NCBI RefSeq assembly: GCF_900101815.1
Contig: NZ_FNAO01000002.1
Location: 62,001 to 126,000, forward strand
Length of the DNA stretch: 64,000 nucleotides
Direction of reading: 5' to 3'
From: Pricia antarctica
GTDB lineage: Bacteria; Bacteroidota; Bacteroidia; Flavobacteriales; Flavobacteriaceae
The position numbers and the translations under genes are program-made. Under the pieces are notes generated by a model that was given only the letters and a program-made list of their open reading frames with translations, was not told the origin of the DNA and ran no database searches. Positions 35,628-44,793 of the stretch are shown one piece after another (position 1 is the first letter of the stretch; the number at the start of each line of letters is the position of its first letter).

Positions 35628-36020
35628 ATGAAAAATTTAATGATTGCTGCAGTATTTGCTCTAGGAACAATGACTGCTTTCGCACAAGAAGAAAATGCTG
35701 TTGAAGAAACTGCAACTGAGGCTACCGAAGCTGTTGATCAAACTGCTACCGACGCTACAGAAGCCGTTGAAGAGAATGCTACTGAAGCTACTGAAGCTGT
35801 AGAAGAAACTGCTGATGCCGCACAAGATGGTTTCAACGAAGTCGCTACAGAAGAAATTCCTGAAGCTATTACTACTGCTTTAGAAGCAGCTCACCCAGGT
35901 GCTACTGTTGACAAAGCTTCTATGAACGGAGAGTCTCAGTATAAGTTGGAAGTAAATAAAGAAGATGGTGAATCTGCTGAATTGTACATGGATGCCGAAG
36001 GCAACATGATTGACATGTAA
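35628..36020 (+). CDS. Secreted repeat protein with PepSY-like end (paralogue 1)
   Basis: The 130-residue product has a signal peptide (MKNLMIAAVFALGTMTAFAQ), then about 45 residues of Glu/Ala/Thr repeats (TEATEAVEE units, about 11 residues each) that should form an amphipathic helix, and a C-terminal domain of about 55 residues (IPEAITTALEAAHPGATVDK; ELYMDAEGNMIDM) resembling the small PepSY-like fold. It is exported and acidic. A very similar gene lies 535 bases downstream; both have their own strong terminators, so both are probably abundant separate transcripts. The function is unknown. Confidence 0.75.
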   Translation: MKNLMIAAVFALGTMTAFAQEENAVEETATEATEAVDQTATDATEAVEENATEATEAVEETADAAQDGFNEVATEEIPEAITTALEAAHPGATVDKASMNGESQYKLEVNKEDGESAELYMDAEGNMIDM

Positions 36021-36041
36021 TTCCAGAACCTATCTTTTCTC

Positions 36042-36103
36042 ACCAAGTTAGATAACTTGGTATAAAAAGCCCCGATTGCCGAAAGGTAGTCAGGGCTTTT
36101 TTT
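36042..36103 (+). terminator. Double hairpin terminator after paralogue 1
   Basis: A first stem ACCAAGTT/AACTTGGT (36042-36061) is followed by a long stem whose base is AAAAAGCCC/GGGCTTTTT and whose top is GATTGCC-GAAA-GGTAGTC with a GNRA-type loop, then seven T (36097-36103). Confidence 0.8.
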
Positions 36104-36554
36104 CATGGTATCGAATCAACTTCGACAAAGTTGAGGTGGTTCTTGGTTGAGGTGGTTCTTGATCGGGTGCTCACTTTCTTGAGGATTATCTTGTTCTGAG
36201 AATGAGGGCTTGTTGGAATGAGGGTAATCTTATCCAATTCAAAAAACTTTTACTGGTCGGTGATAAGTCATACGATTTGAGTCATACGATTTGATAGGTC
36301 TATAGCAGCATCAAAATGGTAGCACTGGTCATTGGAGAAGCGTTCCTAGGATTTATCTCAGAAGTTATTTGAGACAAGTTCTTTATTTAGCGTATACATT
36401 TTACACGCTTTCCAGGGATAAGTATACAGTATTACACAGTATAAAATCCGACAGTACTTTTTAAGACACTGACTATCAGTACACTAAAATTTTATTTTTA
36501 TTTGGTATCATTTTTTCAGTAGTAAATTCAGTTAAACAAATTAAAACTAGAACC
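36104..36554 (+). other. Gene-free spacer with two short tandem repeats
   Basis: No credible reading frame is seen. GTTGAGGTGGTTCTTG occurs twice in direct tandem (36130-36145 and 36146-36161) and AGTCATACGATTTG twice in tandem (36266-36279 and 36280-36293). The last 150 bases are AT-rich and probably hold the promoter of paralogue 2, although no clear TTG/TAnnTTTG pair stands out. Confidence 0.6.
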
Positions 36555-36956
36555 ATGAAAAATTTAATGATTGCCGCAGTATTATCCTTAGGAACAATGA
36601 CTGCATTTGCACAAGAAGAAAATGCCGTTCAAGACGCTGGTACAGCCGTTGAAGAAACTGCGACTGAAGCTACTGAAGCCGTTGAAGAAACCGCAACTGA
36701 AGCTACTGAAGCCGTTGAAGAGTCCGCAAACGATGCTGCCGAAGCAACCGAAGCTGCACAAGGTGATTTTGCAGAAGTAAATGCCGAAGAATTACCAGAA
36801 TCCGTAACATCAGCAGTTTCTAAAAATTATCCTACTGCCTCTATCGATAAGGCTTATGTTAACGATGCTAATCAATACAAATTGGAAGTTTCGTTAGAAG
36901 ATGGGACAGCAGGAACTTTATATGCTGACGAAAATGGTAACTGGATAGAAATGTAA
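36555..36956 (+). CDS. Secreted repeat protein with PepSY-like end (paralogue 2)
   Basis: The 133-residue product shares signal peptide (MKNLMIAAVLSLGTMTAFAQ), EENAV start, TEATEAVEETA repeats and C-terminal domain (YKLEVSLEDG; LYADENGNWIEM) with paralogue 1. The repeats are slightly more regular, with two near-identical units in a row, and the C-terminal domain has diverged more than the signal and repeats. This is a local duplication. The helical region followed by a small beta domain suggests a periplasmic binding or scaffold role, but nothing fixes it. Confidence 0.75.
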   Translation: MKNLMIAAVLSLGTMTAFAQEENAVQDAGTAVEETATEATEAVEETATEATEAVEESANDAAEATEAAQGDFAEVNAEELPESVTSAVSKNYPTASIDKAYVNDANQYKLEVSLEDGTAGTLYADENGNWIEM

Positions 36957-36996
36957 ATAACTTAAGTTATTTGTTTTGTATCAAGTTGGTTTGGTC

Positions 36997-37033
36997 AGAA
37001 AGGGATCGTATTTATACGATCCCTTTCTTTTTT
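36997..37033 (+). terminator. Terminator after paralogue 2
   Basis: AGAAAGGGATCGTA (36997-37010) pairs perfectly with TACGATCCCTTTCT (37015-37028) around TTTA, followed by a T run. Confidence 0.85.
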
Positions 37034-37218
37034 GGTCCATATAAGTTTTGCATACAGCAATACGAGAACTATTTATCTTGCTTTACTGGAAGAACTGTAA
37101 CCCGTTAACTAGCAAACAGGATGGCTATCGAATAAACGGGCTTTTTAAGATAAATTTACATGAGAAACGGCTTTCTTGTGGTATTTTTACGTAGATAGTT
37201 ATCGACCAAGAACGCAAT

Positions 37219-38610
37219 ATGCCAAACCTTTTGATTATTGAAGATGATGCCGCTTTCTGCCAAATGCTCCAAAAGTTTTTGACCAAACGCGGCTACGATG
37301 TGGAGACTAGTTTTACGGCTCCAGACGCCAAGGAAAAGTTCGAGGCAACTAATTTCGATCTTATTCTAACCGACTTACGACTGCCCGATTACGATGGTAT
37401 ACAGCTATTGGGCGATATCAAGAGCGTGAACCCCAAGACCCAAGTTATAGTGATGACCGGTTATGCCGAAGTAGGTTCGGCCGTTAACGCCATGAAAAAG
37501 GGCGCCTTCGATTACATTTCAAAACCGTTTACCCCCGATGAGATTGTCATGGTACTTGACAATGCACTAAAAGCCCAGATACCCAGGGACTCCGATTTGA
37601 GGGTGACAAATGCAAATCCCATTTCGGAGGAAAATCAGAACAATTTTCCTAAAAATAAGGTTTCGATTGAAAACGTATCCGATGCAAATGTCGTTAAAGG
37701 GATAAGCGATGCATCGGTGAAACTCTTGGAATATATAAATTTGGTCGCGCCGACCGATATGTCCGTCTTGATTACGGGCGATAGTGGCACTGGAAAAGAG
37801 GTTACCGCCAAGGCTATTCATGATGGTAGTAAACGAAAGGGCTTTAACTTCATTGCGGTCGACTGTGGCGCTATTCCCAAAGAATTGGCGACAAGCGAGT
37901 TTTTCGGGCATATCAAAGGAAGTTTTACAGGTGCCGTCGAAGATAAGATGGGCAACTTTGAGGCGGCCGATAAGGGCACCCTATTTTTGGATGAAGTGGG
38001 AAACCTATCCTATGAAAATCAGATACAATTGCTTCGTGCGCTGCAAGAACGCAAGATCAAAAGGGTGGGCAGTACCAAGGAAATTAGGGTAGATGTGCGG
38101 ATCATCACCGCTACGAACGAAGACTTGACCGAGGCCGTAGAACAAGGTACTTTCCGCGAGGATCTATACCATCGGCTGAACGAATTTTCGATTCAAATAC
38201 CTTCTTTGGAAGAACGGTTCGAAGATTTAATACTTTTCGCAGAGAACTTTTTGCGAAAGGCGAATACCGCGCTCGATAAAAATGTGGACGGTTTCTCGGC
38301 CGAAGTGTGGGAGGCATTTCAGCAATACCATTGGCCTGGAAATTTACGGGAACTGCAAAATGTTATTAAAAGGGCCGTGCTATTGACTACGGGAGATGAG
38401 GTGCACATAGAGGCTTTGCCAAAAGAGGTATTGCAATCAAAGGAAAAGGAATCGGTGGCCGACGGTTTTTCCAAATCCGAATTTGAAAAGGATCGGATAA
38501 TTAAAGCCCTGAAAAAGACCAACTTCAACAAATCAAAAGCGGCCAAATTGCTGCAAGTAACAAGAAAGACCCTGTACAATAAGATAAACCACTATAAATT
38601 GGACCTTTAG
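37219..38610 (+). CDS. NtrC-type sigma-54-dependent response regulator
   Basis: The 463-residue protein has a receiver domain (residues 1-120, phospho-acceptor D52 in ILTDLRLPDYDG), a central AAA domain with Walker A GDSGTGKEV and the sigma-54 contact loop as GSFTGA (the usual form is GAFTGA), and a C-terminal Fis-type helix-turn-helix (NKSKAAKLLQVTRKTLYNKI). It activates sigma-54 promoters when phosphorylated. It converges, with an 11-base gap, on a hybrid kinase gene; the two may form one phosphorelay. Confidence 0.94.
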   Translation: MPNLLIIEDDAAFCQMLQKFLTKRGYDVETSFTAPDAKEKFEATNFDLILTDLRLPDYDGIQLLGDIKSVNPKTQVIVMTGYAEVGSAVNAMKKGAFDYISKPFTPDEIVMVLDNALKAQIPRDSDLRVTNANPISEENQNNFPKNKVSIENVSDANVVKGISDASVKLLEYINLVAPTDMSVLITGDSGTGKEVTAKAIHDGSKRKGFNFIAVDCGAIPKELATSEFFGHIKGSFTGAVEDKMGNFEAADKGTLFLDEVGNLSYENQIQLLRALQERKIKRVGSTKEIRVDVRIITATNEDLTEAVEQGTFREDLYHRLNEFSIQIPSLEERFEDLILFAENFLRKANTALDKNVDGFSAEVWEAFQQYHWPGNLRELQNVIKRAVLLTTGDEVHIEALPKEVLQSKEKESVADGFSKSEFEKDRIIKALKKTNFNKSKAAKLLQVTRKTLYNKINHYKLDL

Positions 38611-38621
38611 TCGGGTGTAGT

Positions 38622-41087
38622 TCAATTGAACACGGAGCGCTCTTCCAATTCGGCAACAAGTGCCTTCACATTTGTTTCAAGCTGTTGTAACTTTTGCGAG
38701 AGCGTCTCACTATTCATATTTTCAGCATTCGCAAGCTCCATTTTTTCCAAAATGGAAACAGCATCCTTTACCTTCAATTGGCGAAACATAGGTAGCATCC
38801 TGTGGGCCACATGGTTAACTTGGTCGTAGTCGTTTGATGCAACGGTCTCATCCAAAAGTTGCATATTGGTTCGCGTGTCGTTTACAAAGGTGTGAAGCAC
38901 GTCATGAATCGCATCTTCGTTATTTCCTAAAAAAGAGTGGATTATATCAAGGCTATACAATGTGGGAGTTTCTTGCAATTCCACGACAGCTTCTTCCTTT
39001 TTCGGTGCTTTAGCGGTAGCGACGCCCAATAATTTTAAGGTGGCGACCAGTTCACCTTTAGTGAAGGGTTTTTGTAGCACCTGGTTAAAGCCAATGCTGG
39101 TATAGGATTCAGGTCCCAAATCTTTTCGGCCGGTCATGGCGATAATGGGCTGGTCGGTGTAGTGTGCATACTTGCCGGAACGTAGGCGTTTTAGGACTTC
39201 GAAACCTGTTACTTGGGGCATTTGAATATCGGTGAGTACAATATCGTAGGCCAAGTGCGAATCTTCTTCAATAGAAAGAAAATTGGTAAAGGTGTGGGCT
39301 GTAATTCCCATACTCTCGGCCAGTTCGCGCAACATATGCAGCAGCGAGGTATCATCGTCGATGATAAGCATACGCAATTTTGGCGCCATATAGGGCATTT
39401 CTTTATCCGTTTTCTGTACCGCTTTGGTAATCTCTAGCGGTAGTTGAAAAATAAACGTACTGCCCTCTCCCAATTTGCTTTGTAGCGCTAAGGAACCCTG
39501 GAGCAATTCGGCCAGTTTTTTAGATATGGTGAGCCCTAGTCCATGGCCGCCGAATTTTTTTTCGGTACTGCTATCGGCCTGGGTGAATTCCTTGAAGATG
39601 AGATATTGTTTTTCTTTGGCAATACCGATACCGGTATCCGTAACCTCGATTTTGGCGTTCAGCCTCTTCCCTTTTCCGCTATCCGCCGTGGCCGTGATTT
39701 TAATGTGGCCTTCTTCGGTGAATTTAAAGGCGTTTCCTATGAGATTGGTCAATACCTGACGTATCCTGAAAGGATCGCCCAAAACAGTTTTTTCAAGGTC
39801 GGGGGAGATATCGAGTATTAATTTTAGTTTTTTGTTTGCGTGAAGTGCTTGAAGGTTCTCGGCGGTTTCCTGAATCAAATTGGCCGCTATGAAGGGTACT
39901 TTTTCGATGTTCAGCTTTCCCGCCTCCAGTTTTGAGAAGTCCAATAAATCATTCACCAGATTGCCTACATATTCGGAAGCTGATTTTACATTTTTGATGT
40001 ATCCTTTCTGTTTTTTGGTCAGCTCGGTGCTCTCTAAAAGTTCTGAATACCCGCTGATGGTGTTCAACGGGGTACGCAAATCATGGCTGACGGTCGATAT
40101 AAGCTGTTCCCTGCTTTTTAATAACGATTCCGAGAATTTTTTCTCCTTCTCCAACTTTACGCGATAGGTTTGAACCTTCCAATAATCCCGGGTAATCAAG
40201 AAAGAAAATATACCGACGATAATGAAACCGATCAAGGCGGCAAGCCCGGCAATACGGGTCGTGCTCTTGAGGGCGGCCTGTTTTTTCATGTTACTCTCGT
40301 AACTACTGGTCATAATCTCTTGTTCGAATGCCGAAATAATGTTCTGAAGCTGTCGGGAAAGCTCTCGGTCGTTACGGTTTACTTCCAGCTCTTTACGGGT
40401 CAACGAATATTTTGATTTCGAATCTTGGAGTTTGGCTTTTCGCAACATGGCCTTCGATGCACTCAGAATGGAATCGATATAGGCGGTATTGGCCGTACCA
40501 TCGGCATTTATTGGCGCATTTTTGTTAATGAGCGCTGCATACTCCCGTTGTAATTTTTGCACCTTTGGCGATTCTTTGTGGAAATTCGGAAAGAGGTTTT
40601 CAGCAGAAAATTTACCATAGGACTCGTCGATTTTTTCAAATTCTTTTAAGGCTTTGTCCAACGAATTGTTCGAGACGCTTTTTAATTTCAGGCGCTTTAA
40701 CTCATTGTTGTTCGCGACCTTTTGCCCCAAAAGTTGCTGTAAACTATCCAAAAGACCTTTTTGTTCGCTGCCTTGCATCAGCTGTTTCAACGTGTCGATT
40801 TCGAGCTGTATCGAATCGATCCGAAGGGCATAGGCGTCAAAATTAGTATTGGCATCGCCTTGCAGCGCCAGTTTGGAAAGGCTTTCGGCCTCGTAGAGAT
40901 TGGTTACCAACGTGCTGGTGCGCAATAATTTTACATCATTACTGTCCGAGGTTTCTGTAGAGATGTAGGTTTTTATTTCCGTATATACAAAGTAGCCTAC
41001 CGCGGTCGCCAAAAAGGCCAATATCAAATAGCTGGCTACAATTTTAAGGGTAAATTTATTTTTGGATTCGTTGGATGCACTTACCAT
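38622..41087 (-). CDS. Hybrid sensor histidine kinase with receiver and HPt domains
   Basis: The 821-residue inner-membrane protein has TM helices at about 15-35 and 278-298 with a coiled periplasmic sensor between them. Then follow the dimerisation domain with H335 (VSHDLRTPL), an ATPase domain (NLIGNAFKF; GHGLGLTISKKL), a receiver domain (DIVLTDIQMPQ) and a C-terminal HPt domain with the His in NHVAHRMLPMF. The signal is unknown. A full His-Asp-His relay in one protein ends in an HPt that could pass phosphate to the neighbouring NtrC-type regulator, which is inference from position. Confidence 0.93.
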   Translation of the reverse strand: MVSASNESKNKFTLKIVASYLILAFLATAVGYFVYTEIKTYISTETSDSNDVKLLRTSTLVTNLYEAESLSKLALQGDANTNFDAYALRIDSIQLEIDTLKQLMQGSEQKGLLDSLQQLLGQKVANNNELKRLKLKSVSNNSLDKALKEFEKIDESYGKFSAENLFPNFHKESPKVQKLQREYAALINKNAPINADGTANTAYIDSILSASKAMLRKAKLQDSKSKYSLTRKELEVNRNDRELSRQLQNIISAFEQEIMTSSYESNMKKQAALKSTTRIAGLAALIGFIIVGIFSFLITRDYWKVQTYRVKLEKEKKFSESLLKSREQLISTVSHDLRTPLNTISGYSELLESTELTKKQKGYIKNVKSASEYVGNLVNDLLDFSKLEAGKLNIEKVPFIAANLIQETAENLQALHANKKLKLILDISPDLEKTVLGDPFRIRQVLTNLIGNAFKFTEEGHIKITATADSGKGKRLNAKIEVTDTGIGIAKEKQYLIFKEFTQADSSTEKKFGGHGLGLTISKKLAELLQGSLALQSKLGEGSTFIFQLPLEITKAVQKTDKEMPYMAPKLRMLIIDDDTSLLHMLRELAESMGITAHTFTNFLSIEEDSHLAYDIVLTDIQMPQVTGFEVLKRLRSGKYAHYTDQPIIAMTGRKDLGPESYTSIGFNQVLQKPFTKGELVATLKLLGVATAKAPKKEEAVVELQETPTLYSLDIIHSFLGNNEDAIHDVLHTFVNDTRTNMQLLDETVASNDYDQVNHVAHRMLPMFRQLKVKDAVSILEKMELANAENMNSETLSQKLQQLETNVKALVAELEERSVFN

Positions 41088-41201
41088 ATATTCAGCTAAT
41101 GTAGACCTTGATAAAAATACGGATATAAAGCAGATAGGGTTTATAAGGAAGCGTTAATTGTTTTAAGGAATAGACCACGAGAATAATTTTGCATCTTTTA
41201 G

Positions 41202-41233
41202 TTGTGAATTCCAATAGGGCAACCCTATCTTTG
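41202..41233 (+). promoter_or_regulatory. Promoter of the TPP-riboswitch transcript
   Basis: TTG (41202-41204), a 21-base spacer and TATCTTTG (41226-41233) match the Bacteroidota consensus. Transcription would start near 41240, just before the riboswitch. A second possible promoter (TTG 41158, TAATTTTG 41184-41191) lies upstream. Confidence 0.6.
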
Positions 41234-41239
41234 CACTAT

Positions 41240-41352
41240 CTCAAAGGGGTGCTAAATTCCGAACGCTTTCAGGCAGGTCCTGAATCACGTTCCCGATGAA
41301 GCTGAGATTATACCCAATGAACCTGGGCGGGTAATGCCGCCAAGGGATGGCA
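41240..41352 (+). ncRNA. TPP (THI-box) riboswitch
   Basis: The conserved core is clear: GGGGTGC (41246-41252), CTGAGA (41302-41307), ACCC (41312-41315), GAACCTG (41319-41325), GGGTAATGCC (41329-41338) and AAGGGA (41342-41347), in the right order. The P3 arm between the first two segments is long (about 49 bases). It precedes a TonB-dependent receptor by about 100 bases, so thiamine diphosphate should switch that receptor off. The intervening bases contain a GGGC/GCCC pair that may form the expression platform. Confidence 0.93.
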
Positions 41353-41453
41353 TGTGTAGCATGCTGCTTGGAAATTCTACGTCCTTAGATGGGCAAAAAA
41401 TCAGTTGTAACTTAGAATAATAGCCCCTTTTATTCGTAAATTCTTTTTTACGG

Positions 41454-43613
41454 ATGAAGACTATATTCATTACTTTGGCCCTGCTAGGGCTGACCATGGG
41501 CATATCGGCCCAAAATCAACAAATCGATTCCTTAGAGGGAACAAAAGTAGTGCTCGACGAAGTATTCGTACAGGCATTACGGGTCACCAAAGCATCGCCG
41601 GTGACTTTCTCCAATGTGAAAAAGGAGGATATCGCGCCGCGTAATTTGGGGCAGGATATTCCGGTGCTCCTCAACTTTTTACCCGGGGTCGTAACCACTT
41701 CCGATGCCGGGGCCGGGGTCGGATATACCGGTATTCGGGTGCGGGGCAGCGATGCCACTAGAGTAAACGTGACCATAAACGGCATACCCTATAATGACTC
41801 TGAATCTCACGGTACTTTCTGGGTGAATATGCCCGATTTTGCTTCCTCTACCGAAAGCCTGCAGTTGCAGCGTGGTGTAGGCACTTCTACCAATGGGGCA
41901 GGCGCTTTCGGTGCTAGCCTGAACCTTTTGACAGATGCGGTTTCCGGAGAGGCATACGGACAGATTTCTTCTTCTATCGGGAGTTTCAAGACCCTTCGTA
42001 ACAACATCAAGTTCAGTACGGGATTGCTGAACGACCATATGGAAGTCTCCGGAAGGTTATCTAGAATTTCTTCGGATGGATATATCGATAGGGCATCTTC
42101 CGATTTGGAATCCTACTTTTTGCAGGCGGCCTACAAGGATGACAATACACTTATAAAGGCCTTGATTTTTGGAGGGAAGGAAATCACGTATCAGTCTTGG
42201 AACGGTATAGACGCCGAAACCTTGAAAGTCGATCGCGCTTTCAATCCATCCGGTAAATACACGGATGAAGATGGAAACACCCGGTTCTATGATAATGAAA
42301 TCGACAACTACAAACAAGACCACGCCCAGCTACTTTGGAATGAAAAAATTTCAGATCAATGGAGCACCAATATTGCCTTTCACTTTACTCACGGCAGAGG
42401 CTATTTCGAGCAGTATAAAGAGGATGAAGATTTTCAAGATTACGGACTTGAACCCTTAACTATTACAAATTTGGAGGTCAATACCACCGATCTGATCCGT
42501 CGTCGTTGGCTCGACAACGATTTTTATGGCGCCGTTTTCTCTGCCAACTATGCTAAAAACAAGCTTGATCTTATCATTGGGGGGGGGTATAACAACTATG
42601 AAGGGGACCATTTCGGAGAGATAATTTGGGCCCGTTTCGCCTCCAATAGTGAGATACGAGATCGGTATTATGATGACAGTTCCAAAAAGTCCGACTTTAA
42701 TATGTACACCAAGGCCAATTATGATTTGACCGATAAACTGAGCCTATTTGGTGACCTGCAATACAGGACGGTCGGTTATAGTGCCAATGGTGAAGAGACC
42801 GGTCCCGTCGATGACACTTTTAATTTCTTTAATCCGAAAGCGGGGCTGGTCTATGATTTGAATGCGAACAACAATTTTTATTTCAGCTATGCCGTAGCCC
42901 ATCGCGAACCCAATCGCGATGATTATAAAAATGGCACTCCGAAACCCGAAAAATTGAACGATTATGAACTGGGTTGGCGATACGTTTCCCAGAATTTTCA
43001 ATTGAACTTAAATACCTATTACATGCACTATAAAGATCAATTGGTATTGACCGGTGATATTGACGATACGGGCGATTATTTACGGGCCAACGTCGACAAA
43101 AGTTATCGGGCGGGGCTCGAATTGGATGCCAATATCCGTATTTCAGAAAAATTCGCCGTTCGCCCCAATGTAGCGGTTAGCACCAACAAAATTGAAGATT
43201 TTATCCTTGTACGTAATGGGGCTACACAAAATTTGGGAGATACAAATATTGCTTTTTCACCCAATATCGTGGCGGGAAATGCAATTGCCTATACGCCTTT
43301 TAAAAACCTGGGATTATCTCTTTTGTCAAAATATGTCGGGGAACAATACTTGAGCAATACCGATACGGAAGCCTCCAAATTAGCGAGTTATTTCACGAAC
43401 GATTTTAATGTGAGCTATGAAATCGTTCCCAGAAAAGTACTAAAATCCATTGTTCTATCCGCTTTGGTCAACAATATCTTCAATATACAATACGTATCGA
43501 ACGGCTATACCTATTTGGATAATTTTTCCGATCCGAATAATTCGGTGGAGGTGCAGGGCTATTTTCCACAGGCGGGGACCAACTTTTTATTGGGAGCTAC
43601 GTTGCGGTTTTGA
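41454..43613 (+). CDS. TonB-dependent receptor, probably for thiamine or a precursor
   Basis: The 719-residue outer-membrane receptor has a signal peptide ending GISAQ, no carboxypeptidase-D-like domain, a plug domain (VLLNFLPGVVTTSDAGAGVG; GIRVRGSDATRVNVTINGIP) and a barrel ending in FLLGATLRF. It lies directly after the TPP riboswitch, so its likely cargo is thiamine, its phosphate ester or pyrimidine moiety. The PnuC-like inner-membrane transporter of this window would be the natural next step inward. The family and regulation are well supported; the cargo is inference. Confidence 0.93.
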   Translation: MKTIFITLALLGLTMGISAQNQQIDSLEGTKVVLDEVFVQALRVTKASPVTFSNVKKEDIAPRNLGQDIPVLLNFLPGVVTTSDAGAGVGYTGIRVRGSDATRVNVTINGIPYNDSESHGTFWVNMPDFASSTESLQLQRGVGTSTNGAGAFGASLNLLTDAVSGEAYGQISSSIGSFKTLRNNIKFSTGLLNDHMEVSGRLSRISSDGYIDRASSDLESYFLQAAYKDDNTLIKALIFGGKEITYQSWNGIDAETLKVDRAFNPSGKYTDEDGNTRFYDNEIDNYKQDHAQLLWNEKISDQWSTNIAFHFTHGRGYFEQYKEDEDFQDYGLEPLTITNLEVNTTDLIRRRWLDNDFYGAVFSANYAKNKLDLIIGGGYNNYEGDHFGEIIWARFASNSEIRDRYYDDSSKKSDFNMYTKANYDLTDKLSLFGDLQYRTVGYSANGEETGPVDDTFNFFNPKAGLVYDLNANNNFYFSYAVAHREPNRDDYKNGTPKPEKLNDYELGWRYVSQNFQLNLNTYYMHYKDQLVLTGDIDDTGDYLRANVDKSYRAGLELDANIRISEKFAVRPNVAVSTNKIEDFILVRNGATQNLGDTNIAFSPNIVAGNAIAYTPFKNLGLSLLSKYVGEQYLSNTDTEASKLASYFTNDFNVSYEIVPRKVLKSIVLSALVNNIFNIQYVSNGYTYLDNFSDPNNSVEVQGYFPQAGTNFLLGATLRF

Positions 43614-43630
43614 TTATTGTAAGCTATATT

Positions 43631-43666
43631 CCTGCCATTTAAACTATTCTGTTTTTAAATGGCAGG
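43631..43666. terminator. Hairpin after the TonB-dependent receptor
   Basis: CCTGCCATTTAAA (43631-43643) pairs perfectly over 13 bases with TTTAAATGGCAGG (43654-43666). There is no T run after it on the plus strand, so termination efficiency is uncertain. Confidence 0.5.
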
Positions 43667-43807
43667 ATACTATCTTGAAAGATTCACCTCCAAATAGCCA
43701 TCCCGAATCGCTATTTTTGTTCATTTCCAATTTCTTATAATTAGAATATATGGGTTGGAATTTTTGCGAAAGATCAGCAAAACAGTAAACATGTGTAAAT
43801 CTAGAAT

Positions 43808-44791
43808 ATGAGTAAGAAACCAAAAATCCGCTGGGGTATTATTGGCTGCGGTGACGTTACGGAAGTAAAAAGTGGTCCTCCCTATCAGAATACAGACGGT
43901 TTTGAGCTTGTAGCGGTCATGCGCCGAAATGCCGCCAAAGCCGAGGATTACGCCAGACGCCATGGCGTACCCAAGTTCTATTCCGATGCCGATGCCCTTA
44001 TAAATGACGATGAGGTCGATGCCGTCTATATCGCTACTCCGCCGGATAGCCATGCCGAATATGCGTTAAAAGTAGCCGCAGCGGGAAAACCTTGCTGTAT
44101 CGAAAAGCCCATGGCCCCCAGCTATGCCGAAAGTCTGGAAATACAGAAGGCCTTTAAAGACCAAAACCTGCCTCTTTTCGTTGCCTATTACCGGCGCACA
44201 TTACCCCGTTTTCTAAGGGTCAAGGAATGGCTCGATACCAAAGTAATTGGAGAGGTACGGCATATCCGTTGGTTTTTGGCCAAACCGCCTAGTGAAATTG
44301 ACCAGAGCGGGGAATACAACTGGCGTACCGACGCCAAGGTCGCGCCCGGGGGTTATTTTGATGATTTGGCCAGTCACGGCCTTGACCTGTTCGCTTATTA
44401 TCTGGGGGATTTTCAAGAGGTATCTGGCGTAGCGAAAAACCAACAGGGATTGTATTCCGCTAAAGATTCGATCACTGCCGCGTGGTCTCACAATACTGGC
44501 GTGACGGGGAATGCCGCTTGGAATTTCGGCTGTGACGAACACATCGATCTTGTAGAGATTTTCGGCAGCGAAGGCAAGATCAGCTTTTCGCTGTTCGATG
44601 AGAATGAGATTTGTTTGAAGAACGCAAAGGGTGAACAAAAACTCTTTATAGAACATCCGAAGCATGTACAGCAGTTTCATGTCCAAAGTTTAAGGGATGA
44701 TTTGTTGGGGAAGACCCCCCATCCATCGACAGCAAAAACAGCACTGCACACCAGCTGGGTAATGGATAAAATATTGGGCCTAATCGATTAG
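43808..44791 (+). CDS. Gfo/Idh/MocA family NAD(P)-dependent oxidoreductase
   Basis: The 327-residue protein has the N-terminal Rossmann motif WGIIGCGDVTEVKSGP (about 10-25), the EKPMA motif and the second conserved segment VAPGGYFDDLASHGLDL, which supplies the catalytic residues (D/H pair). Family members oxidise sugars, sugar acids or inositol derivatives; the substrate cannot be told from the sequence. It appears monocistronic and converges with the Rieske-like gene three bases further on. Confidence 0.9.
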   Translation: MSKKPKIRWGIIGCGDVTEVKSGPPYQNTDGFELVAVMRRNAAKAEDYARRHGVPKFYSDADALINDDEVDAVYIATPPDSHAEYALKVAAAGKPCCIEKPMAPSYAESLEIQKAFKDQNLPLFVAYYRRTLPRFLRVKEWLDTKVIGEVRHIRWFLAKPPSEIDQSGEYNWRTDAKVAPGGYFDDLASHGLDLFAYYLGDFQEVSGVAKNQQGLYSAKDSITAAWSHNTGVTGNAAWNFGCDEHIDLVEIFGSEGKISFSLFDENEICLKNAKGEQKLFIEHPKHVQQFHVQSLRDDLLGKTPHPSTAKTALHTSWVMDKILGLID

Positions 44792-44793
44792 TT

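Noticed and set aside
41285-41503. 72-residue minus-strand frame over the riboswitch
   Set aside because: It overlaps the TPP riboswitch and the start of the receptor gene and has no protein features.
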